Source: Burkholderiaceae bacterium (GTDB taxonomy: Bacteria > Pseudomonadota > Gammaproteobacteria > Burkholderiales > Burkholderiaceae_C). Taken from it: a stretch of DNA of 34,891 bases. The translations under genes were made by a program, and so were the position numbers. The stretch spans positions 1-34,891 of the forward strand of contig JABWBN010000018.1 in assembly GCA_013360485.1 (NCBI GenBank), written 5' to 3'. Shown here piece after piece: positions 17,871-28,601 of this stretch; positions within the stretch are counted from its first letter, which is position 1, and the number at the start of each line of letters is the position of its first letter. The notes under the pieces were generated by a model, which was not told where the DNA came from, did no database searches, and saw only the letters and a program-made list of their open reading frames with translations.

Positions 17871-18233
17871 TCACAGTCGCCAGATCACCTGGACCGCCCA
17901 GCCGGCGCAGCCCACCAGCCAGCCGATGGTGGCCACCTGCAGCACCAGGCGCAGCCCCACGGGCTTGACGTAGTCCATCCAGATGTCGCGCATGCCGACC
18001 CATGCGTGGTACGCGAGCGAAACCACCACGACGAAAGTGAGCACCTTCATCCACTGCTGCGCAAAGATGCCGGCCCACTTGTCGTAGCCCAGCGGGCCGG
18101 GCGTGAGCACCTGCAGCAGCAGCACAAGCGTGAACAGCGCCATCACCACCGCCGTGACGCGCTGGCTGAGCCAATCGCGCAGGCCGTAATGCGCGCCCAC
18201 CACGAGGCGCTTCGATCCGTAGTTGATCGCCAT
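17871..18233 (-). CDS. sdhD: Succinate dehydrogenase membrane anchor subunit SdhD
   Basis: One of the two hydrophobic anchors that bind haem b and quinone. It has 120 residues with three membrane helices (about 25-45, 63-82 and 95-117). The signature YHAWVGMRDIWMDY contains His76, the probable haem ligand, and the Asp-Tyr pair that lines the quinone pocket (Asp87-Tyr88 here). ATG 18233 has AGAAGG at a suitable distance. It is 43 bases after sdhC and 10 bases before sdhA. Confidence 0.95.
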   Translation of the reverse strand: MAINYGSKRLVVGAHYGLRDWLSQRVTAVVMALFTLVLLLQVLTPGPLGYDKWAGIFAQQWMKVLTFVVVVSLAYHAWVGMRDIWMDYVKPVGLRLVLQVATIGWLVGCAGWAVQVIWRL

Positions 18234-18276
18234 GAGGCTAGCCTTCTTGTCGTGAGTTGTTCGAAGGAAATGCCGC

Positions 18277-18702
18277 TCAGTACAGACCGAACAGCTTGGC
18301 GCCGAGCACCACGGTGAGCAGCAGGCTCGACGCCAGTGTGAACAGTGCCGAGGAGCGACCCTGCTCCTTGGTCACGCTGTGGGTGGCATCCATCCAGACG
18401 TGGCGCACGCCGGCGATGGCGTGGTGCAGGTAGGCCCAGATGAGCGCCAGCACCACCAGCTTGACCGCGAAGCCGGGTAGCGGACCGACCCCCGCGGTGA
18501 ACGCGCTGGCGAATCGGTCGAATGAGATTTCGGAGGTCACGCTGGTGTCGAACATCCAGATGATGAACGGCAGCAGCACGAACAAGAGGCCACCGCTGGC
18601 GCGGTGGAGGATGGAAACGACACCCGCCACGGGCAGGCGGTACTGGAGCGCCTCGACGAGACGCATGTTCTCGCCGGGCCTGGACTTGGTGATCTCTGCC
18701 AT
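18277..18702 (-). CDS. sdhC: Succinate dehydrogenase cytochrome b556 subunit SdhC
   Basis: The second membrane anchor. It has 141 residues with three membrane helices (about 25-50, 80-100 and 118-138). The quinone-site stretch SILHRASG gives Ser30 and Arg34, matching Ser27 and Arg31 of E. coli. The haem b ligand is probably His94 in YLHHAIAGVRHVWMD. The N terminus (KSRPGENMRLVEALQYRLP) is slightly different from the usual RPLSPHL version but keeps the Arg-Pro start. ATG 18702 is the family start. It is the first gene of the sdh operon, and the leader upstream contains a small hairpin. Confidence 0.95.
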   Translation of the reverse strand: MAEITKSRPGENMRLVEALQYRLPVAGVVSILHRASGGLLFVLLPFIIWMFDTSVTSEISFDRFASAFTAGVGPLPGFAVKLVVLALIWAYLHHAIAGVRHVWMDATHSVTKEQGRSSALFTLASSLLLTVVLGAKLFGLY

Positions 18703-18839
18703 GGGTGTGTGTCTCTGGTAATCCGGGTGAAACCGGATGATTTTATTGCAACGCAGCAGGCTTACCTGAACCTTGTTGCCGTTGTTGGATGCATCGCAAA
18801 CCGGCCCCGTTGCCGGTGCGGTGACTGCGGCGCGCCCGG
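18703..18839 (-). promoter_or_regulatory. sdh operon leader and promoter region with hairpin
   Basis: These 137 bases between the GntR gene and sdhC must hold the sdh promoter unless the GntR transcript reads through. A perfect inverted repeat, ATCCGG-GTGAAA-CCGGAT (18721-18738), lies 19 bases before the sdhC ATG. It could be an operator or a leader hairpin. Upstream of it, CAATAA (18743-18748, minus strand) preceded by TTCAGG after 16 bases is a weak promoter candidate. The operator found at mdh and acnB is not present here. Confidence 0.35.
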
Positions 18840-19622
18840 CTAGTTCAATTCATTGCGATAGAAGTGCTGCTCGGTGTTGTACAGACCGCGGCGCAGCTCG
18901 ACGGGTCGGTCGCCGTAGGTGAACGACAGGCGCTCCACGCTCAGCAACGGGCTGCCCACCGGCAACGACAGCATTTGCGCGGAAGAGGCATCGGCCGACA
19001 CGGCCCGGATCTTCTCTTCGGCGCGGATCATGCGCACGCCGAACTCGGCTTCGAACATGCCGTACATCGGACCCTTGTACTCGGCCAGGCGCTCTGCGGT
19101 GAGGCCCTTGAACAGGTTGCCCGGCAGCCAGATCTCGTCGAACACCACCGGCCGCCCGCCGGCCAGCAACAACCGGCGCATCTGGATCACGGCATCGCCG
19201 CTGCGGCAATCGAGTGCGCGCGCCACCGGCGCTGGCGCGCGAAGACGCTGGCAGTCGACGAGCCGGCGCGCCATGTCGCGTGGCACGCCGTCATCGGGCA
19301 TGAGCCGCAGGAAGCGGTACTGCACCTGTTGCTCGGCGTGGGTGGCGACGAAGGTGCCCTTGCCCTGCCGGCGCACCAGGAGGTTCTCGGCGGCAAGCTC
19401 GTCGATGGCCTTGCGCACGGTACCCTGGCTGACCTTGAAGCGCGAGGCCAGCTCGAGCTCGCTGGGTATGGCCTCGCCGGGCTTCCAGACACCGGCCTGG
19501 AGTTCGCGCGTGAGCAGGCCCTTGATCTGCTGGTACAGCGGGCTGAACGCCGGCGTGCCATCGGCGGGCTCGGTGGGCACGGCAGCAGCAGGATGGGGCA
19601 GCACGGGCGGCATGGCCGGCAT
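18840..19622 (-). CDS. GntR-family regulator, HutC/UTRA subfamily; likely regulator of mdh and acnB
   Basis: A winged-helix regulator with a C-terminal UTRA ligand domain. The DNA-binding part contains YQQIKGLLTRELQAGVWKPG, PSELELASRFKVSQGTVRKA and LLVRRQGKGTFVATH. The UTRA domain runs to the end and includes FDEIWLPGNLFKGL, YGMFEAEFGVRM and LLSVERLSFTYGDRPVELR. The frame is open to an ATG at 19682, but that codon is the edge of the operator and lies upstream of the predicted transcription start. I therefore use ATG 19622 (260 residues); ATG 19613 is equally possible, and none has a good ribosome-binding site. The gene is divergent from mdh and ends just before the sdh leader. The same operator upstream of itself and acnB suggests autoregulation and TCA-cycle control. 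The ligand is unknown; a TCA acid would fit. Confidence 0.88.
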   Translation of the reverse strand: MPAMPPVLPHPAAAVPTEPADGTPAFSPLYQQIKGLLTRELQAGVWKPGEAIPSELELASRFKVSQGTVRKAIDELAAENLLVRRQGKGTFVATHAEQQVQYRFLRLMPDDGVPRDMARRLVDCQRLRAPAPVARALDCRSGDAVIQMRRLLLAGGRPVVFDEIWLPGNLFKGLTAERLAEYKGPMYGMFEAEFGVRMIRAEEKIRAVSADASSAQMLSLPVGSPLLSVERLSFTYGDRPVELRRGLYNTEQHFYRNELN

Positions 19623-19664
19623 TGCAGCACAAAGCCGGCTGCGCCGTCCATCAAATGCTGACAG

Positions 19665-19682
19665 ATGTCTTATAGAAGACAT
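19665..19682. promoter_or_regulatory. GntR operator, copy 1 (gntR/mdh intergenic)
   Basis: ATGTCTT-ATAG-AAGACAT is a perfect 7-base inverted repeat with a 4-base centre. Its inner 14 bases, GTCTTATAGAAGAC (19667-19680), differ from the acnB copy at one central base. The flanking ATAA is also shared. HutC-type GntR proteins generally recognise GT...AC palindromes, which this fits. The site covers the -10 box and spacer of the regulator's own promoter, and its edge lies 8 bases before the mdh -35 box. Confidence 0.7.
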
Positions 19683-19696
19683 AAGACCTTTGACAA
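19669..19696 (-). promoter_or_regulatory. Predicted promoter of the GntR/UTRA gene
   Basis: On the minus strand, TTGTCA (19691-19696) and TATAAG (19669-19674) are spaced by 16 bases. The operator overlaps the -10 and the spacer, so the regulator should repress itself. The expected start near 19662 gives a leader of about 40 bases to ATG 19622. Confidence 0.5.
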
Positions 19697-19719
19697 TCCC
19701 CCGTGGGAACCCTTAGACT
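19690..19719 (+). promoter_or_regulatory. Predicted promoter of mdh
   Basis: A consensus -35 TTGACA (19690-19695) is followed by 18 bases and TAGACT (19714-19719), a fair -10. The expected start near 19726 gives a leader of about 140 bases before mdh. The GntR operator lies immediately upstream of the -35. At that position the protein could interfere with, or assist, the polymerase. Confidence 0.5.
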
Positions 19720-19865
19720 GCCCTACACTTGCGGCACAGTCGCGCGCGAACGACCAGGGGCGACTGCCGGGCGCATTCCGGCCCTGGCTCGGTGCCCGCC
19801 CCTCGCGCCAGCTCAGCCCTATCCTGCCCCCACCATTCGTTTTTCCTATCCGCCTGGAGCCCCCC

Positions 19866-20852
<987 letters not shown>

Positions 20853-20905
20853 TTCAGGTTGACCCCGGCCACGGCCCGCTGCGGGCCGGTGGCGGGTAAG
20901 CTTGG

Positions 20906-20944
20906 AGGGCCGAGGGCAGTCATGTCCGCGGCCCTTTGTCATTT
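20906..20944 (+). terminator. Probable rho-independent terminator after mdh
   Basis: AGGGCCG (20906-20912) and CGGCCCT (20929-20935) form a perfect 7-base stem with a 16-base loop, followed by the T-rich TTTGTCATTT. A second, tighter hairpin, CGGCCCG-CTG-CGGGCCG (20872-20888), precedes it but has no T-run. Together they probably end most mdh transcripts before the CitE-like gene at 20978. Confidence 0.5.
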
Positions 20945-20977
20945 GGCTGCCGCCCGCGTCGCCGGGCCTCATCGGAC

Positions 20978-21976
20978 ATGAGCACTGCCATCCTGCCGCG
21001 CGACGCGCTGTTCGAAGAAGGTGATGCCGCACCGGCGTTGCCTGTATGCGACCACTACTGCGGGGTCGAGGCGCGCATGCGCAAGAGCCTGGCCCTGCAG
21101 GCTGAACTGGGGCCGGTGTTCGACATCACGCTCGACTGCGAAGACGGCGCACCCGTTGGCGCCGAACGCGAGCACGCGAGGATGGTGGCCGAACTGGTGA
21201 TCTCCAGCGACAACCGGCACGGGCGCGTCGGCGCCCGGGTGCATCCGCACGGGCATCCCAGCTTCGAGGAGGACGTCGACACGCTGGTCGGCGTGGCCGG
21301 CGACCGACTGGCCTACCTGATGATTCCCAAGCCGCGCGACGTGTCCGACTTGCGTCGCGCGGTCGAGCACATCGAGCAGGCCTGCGCGCGTCATGGCCGC
21401 GGCGGGGCAATGCCGTTGCACGCACTGGTCGAGACCCACGGCGCACTTCGCGATGTGCATGCGCTGGCAGCCTTGCCGCGCATCGAGTCGCTGTCCTTCG
21501 GGCTGATGGACTTCGTCTCGGCGCACCGCGGCGCCATTCCTCAGTCGGCCATGGGCGTGAGCGGCCAGTTCGAGCATCCGCTGGTGGTTCGGGCCAAGCT
21601 CGAGATCGCCGCCGCCTGCCATGCCGCGGCGAAGGTGCCGTCGCACTGCGTCGTCACCGAGTTCAAGGACACCGATGCCCTGGCCCATGCCGCGCGCCGT
21701 GCGGTGCGCGAATTCGGCTACACGCGGATGTGGAGCATTCACCCGTCCCAGATCGAGGTCATCGTCGATGCGTTTTCGCCCAGCACCGCCGAAGTCGACG
21801 AGGCCATCGAGATCCTGGGGGCTGCCCAGGCCGCTCAGTGGGCGCCGATCCGGCACCGCGACTCCCTGCACGACCGCGCCAGCTACCGCTACTACTGGGC
21901 CCTGCTCGAGCAAGCCCGGCGCACCGGGCAGCCGCTGCCGGCCAGCGCCCGGCGCGCGCTTCTGGGCGAGCCGTGA
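20978..21976 (+). CDS. HpcH/HpaI aldolase, CitE-like acyl-CoA lyase family protein
   Basis: A 332-residue TIM-barrel protein of the citrate lyase beta/malyl-CoA lyase family. Visible family features are the metal-site stretch FDITLDCEDGAPVGAE, the Arg/His-rich VGARVHPHGHP, the strand MPLHALVETHGAL with the metal-type Glu, LSFGLMDFVSAHRG and the late signature RMWSIHPSQIEVI. Such enzymes cleave or form C-C bonds in citryl-, malyl- or citramalyl-CoA, or hydrolyse malyl-CoA. The exact substrate cannot be read here. No citrate lyase alpha or gamma subunit gene is nearby, so it is not part of a CitDEF complex. ATG 20978 is the sensible start but has only a weak ribosome-binding site. Its place between mdh and acnB suggests a role beside the TCA cycle. 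Confidence 0.82.
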   Translation: MSTAILPRDALFEEGDAAPALPVCDHYCGVEARMRKSLALQAELGPVFDITLDCEDGAPVGAEREHARMVAELVISSDNRHGRVGARVHPHGHPSFEEDVDTLVGVAGDRLAYLMIPKPRDVSDLRRAVEHIEQACARHGRGGAMPLHALVETHGALRDVHALAALPRIESLSFGLMDFVSAHRGAIPQSAMGVSGQFEHPLVVRAKLEIAAACHAAAKVPSHCVVTEFKDTDALAHAARRAVREFGYTRMWSIHPSQIEVIVDAFSPSTAEVDEAIEILGAAQAAQWAPIRHRDSLHDRASYRYYWALLEQARRTGQPLPASARRALLGEP

Positions 21977-22121
21977 CCCGCCGGTGCCGCTGCCACGTTC
22001 GGTGACAGCGCATGTCATTCGCGAGGGGCACAATCGCTGCATCGAACGGCTGACTCCGAGAGCCAGCGCCCGCGATCGATTCCCTCCGTCCGCTGCCAGT
22101 CCACCGATGCCGAGGCCCGAC

Positions 22122-22808
22122 ATGCACCGACACATCCCGCACCAGACCCGGGCACAGCGCGCGGCGCGCATCACGGCCATCGCCGTGCTTGTGGCGCTGC
22201 CGCTGCCGATGATTGCCGCCACTCCATCGGCCAGCCCGAGCGGCACCGGAACAGCGGCCAAGCCCACTGCGAGTCGCGCGGCCACTCCACGCGAGCAGCT
22301 GCGCAACCAGGCCAAGGGCCTCGCACTCGCCACCGATACGGTCGAACAGATCACCGAGGCCCAGCTCGAGGTGGCTGCGCGCGTGCTCACCGGTGACGCC
22401 GACTGCGAATTCGACCAGAAGATCGGCGTGCAGCCAGTCGCTGGACAGCCGGGCCACTTTCAAGTGGCGTACAAAAAGGCCGTCTACCGGATGGTGCCTC
22501 AGGAAACCACGACGGGCGCCGTGCGCCTCGAGGACCGCAAGGCCGGCATCATGTGGTTGCAGATCCCCACGAAGTCGATGCTGATGAACATTCGCATCGG
22601 GCAGCGCATGGTCGATGCCTGCACGCATTCCGAGCAGCGTGCAGCCGTAGCCGCGGCCGAAGCAGCCGCGCGCAGCCCCGTGCAGGCCGCAGCGGCATCC
22701 GCAGCGACCGACGCCATGGCGACACCTGCGGCCGAGCCAGCGGCGGCACCCGCGACTCCCGTTGCACCGCCGGTGCCGGGCACTGCCGCATCCGGCTCCG
22801 CGCAATGA
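22122..22808 (+). CDS. Predicted secreted protein of unknown function upstream of acnB, 228 aa
   Basis: I do not recognise the family by name. ATG 22122 has GAGG six bases upstream; the ATG at 22107 is an alternative. A signal peptide is likely: a basic start (MHRHIPHQTRAQRAARIT), a hydrophobic core IAVLVALPLPMIA and cleavage near Ala-Ala-Thr. After a Ser/Thr/Ala linker comes a compact core (about 55-165) with LEVAARVLTGDADCEFDQ, GHFQVAYKKAVYRMVP and AGIMWLQIPTKSMLMN. Its two cysteines, in DADCEF and VDACTH, may form a disulfide in the periplasm. The last 60 residues are almost only Ala, Pro, Thr and Ser. It lies between the CitE-like gene and acnB on the same strand, 145 bases after the former. 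Confidence 0.65.
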   Translation: MHRHIPHQTRAQRAARITAIAVLVALPLPMIAATPSASPSGTGTAAKPTASRAATPREQLRNQAKGLALATDTVEQITEAQLEVAARVLTGDADCEFDQKIGVQPVAGQPGHFQVAYKKAVYRMVPQETTTGAVRLEDRKAGIMWLQIPTKSMLMNIRIGQRMVDACTHSEQRAAVAAAEAAARSPVQAAAASAATDAMATPAAEPAAAPATPVAPPVPGTAASGSAQ

Positions 22809-22861
22809 GCCGGGCGGCCCCCGGCAACTGACGGTCTGGGCGCTCCGGCTTGCCCCTGCGC

Positions 22862-22889
22862 TTGGCAAGTCTTATATAAGACATAAAAT
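22862..22889 (+). promoter_or_regulatory. Predicted acnB promoter with GntR operator (copy 2) in the spacer
   Basis: TTGGCA (22862-22867) and TAAAAT (22884-22889) are spaced by 16 bases. The spacer is almost filled by the perfect 14-base palindrome GTCTTATATAAGAC (22869-22882). This is the same motif as at 19667-19680, with one base different, and both copies continue with ATAA. Binding there would block the polymerase directly. The leader to the acnB ATG at 22976 is about 80 bases. Confidence 0.68.
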
Positions 22890-22975
22890 ACCGGACAAAC
22901 CCGCAGATCCCACGCTGCACCGCCGCCCGACCTCGTCGCTTCCCCCTCACCCACCTCTTCCCAGGAGCCTTCGAC

Positions 22976-25567
22976 ATGCTGCAAGCCTATCGCCAACACG
23001 CGGCCGAACGAGCCGCCCTCGGCATTCCGCCGCTGCCCCTGACTGCGCAGCAGGTCGCCCAGGTGATCGAGCTGATCCAGGACCCGCCGGCTGGTGAAGA
23101 GGCCTTCCTGCTCGATCTCATCACCCACCGCGTGCCGCCGGGCGTGGACGATGCGGCCAAGGTCAAGGCCAGCTTCCTGGCCGCCGTGGCCCATGGCGAC
23201 CTGAAGGTCGGTCTGGTTTCCAAGTCCAAGGCCACCGAGCTGCTGGGCACCATGGTGGGTGGCTACAACGTCCACCCGCTGATTGAACTGCTCGACGACG
23301 CCGAAGTGGCCGCCGTGGCCGCCGAAGGCCTGAAGAAGACGTTGTTGATGTTTGACTTCTTCAACGACGTTGCCGACAAGGCCCGCGCAGGCAATGCCAA
23401 AGCGAAGGAAGTGATCCAGAGCTGGGCCGACGCCCAGTGGTTCACCTCGCGCCCCGAGGTTCCGAAGTCGATCACCGTCACCGTCTTCAAGGTGCCCGGC
23501 GAGACCAACACCGACGACCTCTCGCCCGCGCCCGATGCCTGGAGCCGCCCGGACATCCCGCTGCACTACCTGGCGATGCTGAAGAATACGCGCCCCGACG
23601 CCGCCTTCAAGCCCGAGGAAGACGGCAAGCGCGGGCCGATGCAGTTCATCGAGGACCTGAAGAAGAAAGGCCACTTGGTCGCCTACGTCGGCGACGTGGT
23701 CGGCACGGGGTCGTCGCGCAAGTCGGCCACCAACAGCGTGATCTGGGCCACAGGCCAGGACATCCCTTACGTTCCCAACAAGCGCTTCGGCGGCGTGACG
23801 CTGGGCGGCAAGATCGCACCGATCTTCTTCAACACGCAGGAGGACTCGGGGTCGCTGCCGATCGAGGTCGACGTCTCCAAGCTCGAGATGGGCGACGTGA
23901 TCGAGGTGCTGCCCTACGACGGCAAGATCACCAAGGGGAGCGCCACCATCGCCGAGTTCGCGCTCAAGAGCCAGGTGCTGCTCGACGAAGTGCGCGCGGG
24001 CGGGCGCATCAACCTGATCATCGGCCGCTCGCTCACCGCCAAGGCCCGCGAGTTCCTCGGCCTGCCGGCCTCCACCGCCTTTCGCCTGCCGGTCGCACCC
24101 AAGGACACGGGCAAGGGCTACACCCTGGCGCAGAAGATGGTCGGCCGCGCCTGCGGCCTGCCCGAAGGCCAGGGCATCCGCCCCGGTACCTACTGCGAGC
24201 CGCGCATGACCACCGTGGGCAGCCAGGACACCACCGGCCCGATGACCCGCGACGAGTTGAAAGACCTGGCCTGCCTGGGCTTCTCGGCCGATATGGTGAT
24301 GCAGAGCTTCTGCCACACCGCGGCCTACCCCAAGCCGGTGGATGCCAAGATGCACCGCGAATTGCCGCCCTTCATCAGCAGCCGCGGCGGCGTGTCGCTG
24401 CGCCCGGGCGACGGCGTCATCCACTCCTGGCTCAACCGCCTGCTGCTGCCCGACACCGTGGGCACAGGCGGCGACTCGCACACCCGCTTCCCCATCGGCA
24501 TCAGCTTCCCCGCCGGCTCCGGCCTGGTGGCCTTCGGTGCGGCCACCGGCGTGATGCCGCTGGACATGCCCGAGAGCGTGCTGGTGCGCTTCAAAGGCAC
24601 GATGCAGCCGGGCGTGACACTGCGCGACCTGGTGCACGCCATCCCGCTTTACGCCATCAAGGCCGGCCTGCTCACCGTGGCCAAGGCCGGCAAGAAGAAC
24701 ATCTTCTCCGGCCGCATCCTCGAGATCGAAGGGCTGCCCACGCTCAAGGTGGAACAGGCCTTCGAGTTGAGCGATGCCAGCGCCGAGCGCTCTGCCGCCG
24801 GCTGCACCATCAAGCTCGACAAGGAACCGGTCATCGAGTACCTCAAGAGCAACGTGGTGCTGATGAAGAACATGATCGCTAATGGCTACGAGGACAAGCG
24901 CGCGCTCGAGCGCCGCATCCGAGCTGTCGAAGCCTGGCTGGCGAACCCGCAACTGCTCGAGGCGGACAAGGATGCCGAGTACGCCGCCGTCATCGAGATC
25001 AACCTCGACGAGTTGAAGGAGCCAGTGGTCTGCTGCCCGAACGACCCGGACGACGCCAAACTGCTGTCCGAAGTGGCCGGCACCAAGATCGACGAGGCCT
25101 TCATCGGTTCGTGCATGACCAACATCGGCCACTTCCGCGCTGCGGCCAAGCTGCTGGGCGGGGCCCGCGACATCCCGGTCAAGCTGTGGGTGGCACCGCC
25201 GACCAAGATGGACCAGAGCGAGCTGATGAAGGAAGGCCACTACGCCGCCTTCGGCACCGCCGGCGCGCGCACCGAGATGCCCGGCTGCAGCCTGTGCATG
25301 GGCAATCAGGCCCAGGTGCGCGAAGGCGCGACGGTGATGTCCACCAGCACCCGCAACTTCCCCAACCGCCTGGGCAAGAACACCAACGTCTACCTGGGCT
25401 CCGCCGAGTTGGCCGCCATCTGCTCGAAACTCGGTCGCATCCCGAACTTGGCCGAGTACCACGAGGCCATGGGCATCATCAACAAGGACGCCGCCAGCGT
25501 GTACCGCTACATGAATTTCGACCAGATCGAGGAATACGTCGACACCGCCCGCTCAGTGTCGGTGTGA
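22976..25567 (+). CDS. acnB: Aconitate hydratase B
   Basis: This enzyme converts citrate to isocitrate through cis-aconitate with a [4Fe-4S] cluster, and in many proteobacteria the apo form also binds mRNA. It has 863 residues (E. coli AcnB 865). The AcnB-specific N-terminal HEAT-like domain starts [19 protein letters not shown], and the swivel domain follows before the catalytic part, as in all AcnB. Substrate and cluster motifs include [15 protein letters not shown] and [22 protein letters not shown]. The cluster cysteines are Cys713 in [11 protein letters not shown] and Cys771 and Cys774 in [12 protein letters not shown] 22976 has AGGAG at a good distance. It is monocistronic by layout, with its own promoter/operator and a strong terminator. 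The methylcitrate-specific AcnD type is excluded by domain order. Confidence 0.98.
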   Translation: MLQAYRQHAAERAALGIPPLPLTAQQVAQVIELIQDPPAGEEAFLLDLITHRVPPGVDDAAKVKASFLAAVAHGDLKVGLVSKSKATELLGTMVGGYNVHPLIELLDDAEVAAVAAEGLKKTLLMFDFFNDVADKARAGNAKAKEVIQSWADAQWFTSRPEVPKSITVTVFKVPGETNTDDLSPAPDAWSRPDIPLHYLAMLKNTRPDAAFKPEEDGKRGPMQFIEDLKKKGHLVAYVGDVVGTGSSRKSATNSVIWATGQDIPYVPNKRFGGVTLGGKIAPIFFNTQEDSGSLPIEVDVSKLEMGDVIEVLPYDGKITKGSATIAEFALKSQVLLDEVRAGGRINLIIGRSLTAKAREFLGLPASTAFRLPVAPKDTGKGYTLAQKMVGRACGLPEGQGIRPGTYCEPRMTTVGSQDTTGPMTRDELKDLACLGFSADMVMQSFCHTAAYPKPVDAKMHRELPPFISSRGGVSLRPGDGVIHSWLNRLLLPDTVGTGGDSHTRFPIGISFPAGSGLVAFGAATGVMPLDMPESVLVRFKGTMQPGVTLRDLVHAIPLYAIKAGLLTVAKAGKKNIFSGRILEIEGLPTLKVEQAFELSDASAERSAAGCTIKLDKEPVIEYLKSNVVLMKNMIANGYEDKRALERRIRAVEAWLANPQLLEADKDAEYAAVIEINLDELKEPVVCCPNDPDDAKLLSEVAGTKIDEAFIGSCMTNIGHFRAAAKLLGGARDIPVKLWVAPPTKMDQSELMKEGHYAAFGTAGARTEMPGCSLCMGNQAQVREGATVMSTSTRNFPNRLGKNTNVYLGSAELAAICSKLGRIPNLAEYHEAMGIINKDAASVYRYMNFDQIEEYVDTARSVSV

Positions 25568-25589
25568 CGGTCAACGCGCCTTGACCTCG

Positions 25590-25620
25590 ACGGCCCGCTT
25601 CGGCGGGCCGTTTGCTTGTT
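25590..25620 (+). terminator. Rho-independent terminator after acnB
   Basis: ACGGCCCGC (25590-25598) and GCGGGCCGT (25603-25611) form a perfect 9-base stem closed by the stable TTCG tetraloop, followed by TTTGCTTGTT. It lies 22 bases after the acnB stop. Confidence 0.9.
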
Positions 25621-25648
25621 GGGCCTGGCATGGGTTGGCTTCGGCTAA

Positions 25649-25672
25649 GCTGAGGCCTGCTCCAGCCTCAGC
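25649..25672. repeat. Inverted repeat directly before the cpdB-like start
   Basis: GCTGAGGC and GCCTCAGC form a perfect 8-base inverted repeat around CTGCTCCA. It ends 12 bases before the ATG at 25685, where a ribosome-binding site would be expected. It may be an operator or an RNA hairpin affecting translation. No T-run follows. Confidence 0.4.
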
Positions 25673-25684
25673 CCAATAACGCCC

Positions 25685-27601
<1,917 letters not shown>

Positions 27602-27654
27602 ACCTTGGCCGCGCCCTCGCGAACGCGCCCCCTGCCCCGCCCCCACCCAGCACC

Positions 27655-28599
27655 ATGGCCCAGAGCATTCAGGACTTCCACGACGACCCGCGCAACGCGC
27701 ACATCCTCATCTGGGTGAACGGGCAGCTCTGTCCGCGTGATCGCGCCATGGTGTCGGTCTTCGACTCCGGGTTCGTGCTGGGTGACGGCGTCTGGGAAGG
27801 GTTGCGCGTCGAGCGGGGTCACCCCCTGTTCCTCGATGCCCACCTCGACCGGTTGTACGAAGGTGCCTGCGCACTGATGATCGACATCGGCCTGGACCGC
27901 AGCGCGCTCACCGCGGCGCTGTACCGCACGCTGCAGGCCAACGGCATGACCGGCCGCAGCGGTGTGCACATCCGCCTGATGGTCACGCGCGGCGTGAAGC
28001 GCACGCCCTACCAGGATCCGCGGGTCACCGTCGGACCGGCCACGGTCGTGATCGTGGCCGAGTGGAAGGAACCGAAGCCCGAGACCCTGGCACGCGGGCT
28101 GGCCCTGTACACCGTGTACGTGCGCCGTGGCAACCCCGACGTGCAGGACCCGCGCCTGAACAGCCACAGCAAGCTGAACTGCATCACCGCCTGCATACAG
28201 GCCACGCAGGCTGGCGCCGACGAGGCGCTCATGCTCGATCCGCACGGCTTCGTCGCCACCTGCAACTCGACCCACTTCTTCGTGGTGCGCCGAGGCGAGG
28301 TCTGGACGTCCAGCGGCGACTACTGCCTGGGCGGCATCACCCGGGGCAACGTGCTGGCCATGTGCCGCGAGGCGGGCATTCCCGCGCGCGAGCTGAATTT
28401 CAGCCTGACGCAGGCCTACTCCGCCGACGAAGCCTTCGTGACCGGCACCTACGCCGGCATCGCGCCGGTGCGATCGATCGACGGGCGCACGATCGGCCAG
28501 GCGGCACCCGGCCCCATGGTCACCCGGCTGCAGGGCCTGTACCGCCAGTGGGTCGAGCGTGATGTCGCGCGGGCCGAGGCGACGAACCGGAGCGCCTGA
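27655..28599 (+). CDS. Class IV PLP aminotransferase (branched-chain aminotransferase-like), atypical
   Basis: A fold-type IV PLP enzyme of 314 residues. The N-terminal domain has ILIWVNGQ, FDSGFVLGDGVWEGLRV and LDAHLDRLYEGA, as in IlvE and D-amino-acid aminotransferases. The PLP lysine is Lys173 in NSHSKLNCI. The segment that normally reads V-x-E-G-S-x-x-N and supplies the Glu pairing with the PLP ring nitrogen reads VATCNSTH here (200-207), so that Glu appears to be Thr202. GGITRGNV, which binds the phosphate, is intact. The amino donor and acceptor cannot be deduced; branched-chain specificity should not be assumed. ATG 27655 is the family-like start, without a clear ribosome-binding site. 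The next gene, a sulfotransferase-like protein, starts two bases after the stop, so the two form a tight pair. Confidence 0.85.
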   Translation: MAQSIQDFHDDPRNAHILIWVNGQLCPRDRAMVSVFDSGFVLGDGVWEGLRVERGHPLFLDAHLDRLYEGACALMIDIGLDRSALTAALYRTLQANGMTGRSGVHIRLMVTRGVKRTPYQDPRVTVGPATVVIVAEWKEPKPETLARGLALYTVYVRRGNPDVQDPRLNSHSKLNCITACIQATQAGADEALMLDPHGFVATCNSTHFFVVRRGEVWTSSGDYCLGGITRGNVLAMCREAGIPARELNFSLTQAYSADEAFVTGTYAGIAPVRSIDGRTIGQAAPGPMVTRLQGLYRQWVERDVARAEATNRSA

Positions 28600-28601
28600 G
28601 C

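Noticed and set aside
19623-19682. N-terminal extension of the GntR/UTRA protein starting at ATG 19682
   Set aside because: The ATG forms the edge of the operator and lies upstream of the start predicted from TTGTCA-N16-TATAAG; the extra residues are not family-like. Not excluded, only less likely.
22499-25462. A very long open frame (987 codons) on the minus strand opposite acnB
   Set aside because: It mirrors the acnB codons; high GC at third positions leaves antisense frames open. The translation is low-complexity (His/Asp/Val/Gly-rich) with no family motif.
22976-25567. AcnD-type (2-methylcitrate) aconitase as an alternative for the aconitase gene, given the propionate genes nearby
   Set aside because: The N-terminal HEAT-like domain and swivel-first order, plus the length of 863 residues, are those of AcnB. 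No prpB, prpC or prpF gene is present.
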